DNA of 64,000 bases, from the NCBI GenBank assembly GCA_902702965.1, contig CACRXP010000625.1, positions 153,194-217,193 of the forward strand, read 5' to 3'. Positions within the stretch are counted from its first letter, which is position 1. Each line of letters begins with the position of its first letter. Shown piece after piece: positions 63,440 to 64,000 of the stretch. This DNA comes from Spirometra erinaceieuropaei (taxonomy: Eukaryota > Platyhelminthes > Cestoda > Diphyllobothriidea > Diphyllobothriidae). Below the pieces are notes generated by a model, which was given only the letters and a program-made list of their open reading frames with translations, ran no database searches and had not been told where the DNA came from. The position numbers were made by a program, and so were the translations under genes.

Positions 63440-64000
63440 CTCATCGGGCCTGTACATTTGTATGGGAATGAGGTACAAACTGAACGTGTCTTCATGGGCA
63501 AGTTAGATAAGTGTCAATTAAACGACCAAATAAATAAGCTAAGGCACTACGGTCGCTGCGTTGACGGCATCTTTGCAATTGCCACCAGAGAAACCGACAT
63601 AAACGCCCTCGTGGATGCTGTAAATCAAGCACATCCATCGATCAGGCTTGCGTTGGAGGTCGAAAAGGCAGGCGCCCTGTCCTTTCCTAGACGTACTTCT
63701 AAGCAGAAGAGATGACAGCAGCATCCAAAGAAGCTTCTGTCGAAAGGACACCTGGTCTGGACAATATACGAACTTCTACAGTTTCATACCCCTTCAACAT
63801 AAACGTAATCTGGTCCGCTGTTCGGCACAAAGGGCTAGATACATCTGTTCGGCAGATAGCGTGATGAGGAACTTAAAAGGATCCAGAGCCTGCTTCGCAA
63901 GAACGGGTATCGTGACAAATTTATTGTAAGGAATATTGCCGAACGACTGGCAAAACTCATCATACCGACTGCAGAAATGAGAACTTTGTTCCTCAAAGTC
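63440..64000 (+). pseudogene. Penelope-like RT fragment, runs off the window
   Basis: Reads GRCVDGIFAIATRETDIN and VDAVNQAHPSIRLALEVEK, then, after a frameshift near 63690, PFLDVLLSRRDDSSIQRS and YTNFYSFIPLQHKRNLVRC, and in a further frame LLRKNGYRDKF. The catalytic YVDD box is changed to CVDG and at least two frameshifts are present, so it is dead. It is a different PLE lineage from the one at 54647-56726. Confidence 0.82.

Overview
This is a eukaryotic window, most likely from a flatworm and probably a tapeworm. The host genes are short exons separated by multi-kilobase introns full of repeats. One mobile element carries eight very short introns (30-37 nt), a size class reported for tapeworms. 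The rest is Penelope-like elements, CR1-type LINEs, a BEL/Pao element and tRNA-derived SINEs. The species assignment is inference; no rRNA or mitochondrial marker is present.

Host genes (about 5.2-23.0 kb, all on the minus strand). Three conserved genes lie head to tail. ERMP1 (endoplasmic reticulum M28 metallopeptidase, 22998 to 19643) is followed 185 bp later by ERH (enhancer of rudimentary homologue, 19458 to 19150). Further on is a TAPT1-like multi-pass membrane protein gene; four exons were found at 17687-17548, 11650-11508, 8286-8118 and 5401 to about 5190, with matching splice phases. The ERMP1-ERH spacing, plus a 3' splice acceptor two bases before the ERH start codon, suggests polycistronic transcription with trans-splicing. 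The TAPT1 introns hold a dead LINE, two copies of a dispersed repeat and simple repeats. A foldback element with TA target duplications lies at 179-1155.

Repeat block (23.06-60.7 kb). A core of about 10.4 kb occurs twice (23064-47429 and 47813-60725), separated by a 382-N gap. Each core contains a CR1-like LINE fragment, unidentified sequence, LINE 'C', a Penelope-like element, a Ty3/Gypsy reverse transcriptase fragment, a LINE 'B'-family fragment and a SINE. Copy 1 alone carries a 5.25-kb cut-and-paste transposon (26220-31471), LINE 'E' (31474-34192), LINE 'B' (36463-41833) with LINE 'A' nested inside it, and a 662-bp non-autonomous element (45084-45745). Copy 2 alone carries a BEL/Pao element (57380-59890). 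Comparing filled and empty sites gives exact element ends. The layout fits a tandem duplication or, equally well, two haplotypes left unmerged in the assembly.

Right end (60.7-64 kb). This part holds the remainder of a LINE 'B'-family copy split by a rearranged SINE with a 12-bp target duplication, an inverted pair of tRNA-like repeats, a third copy of the dispersed repeat and a degraded Penelope-like fragment running off the edge.

The main candidate for something undescribed is the 26220-31471 transposon. It has a TNP2/EnSpm-like transposase gene (three exons) and a DUF4806-type second gene (seven exons); all introns are 30-37 nt and both spliced frames stay open. It has 2-bp target duplications, unusual CCCTGCC-type termini and a short partner element with the same ends at 45084-45745.
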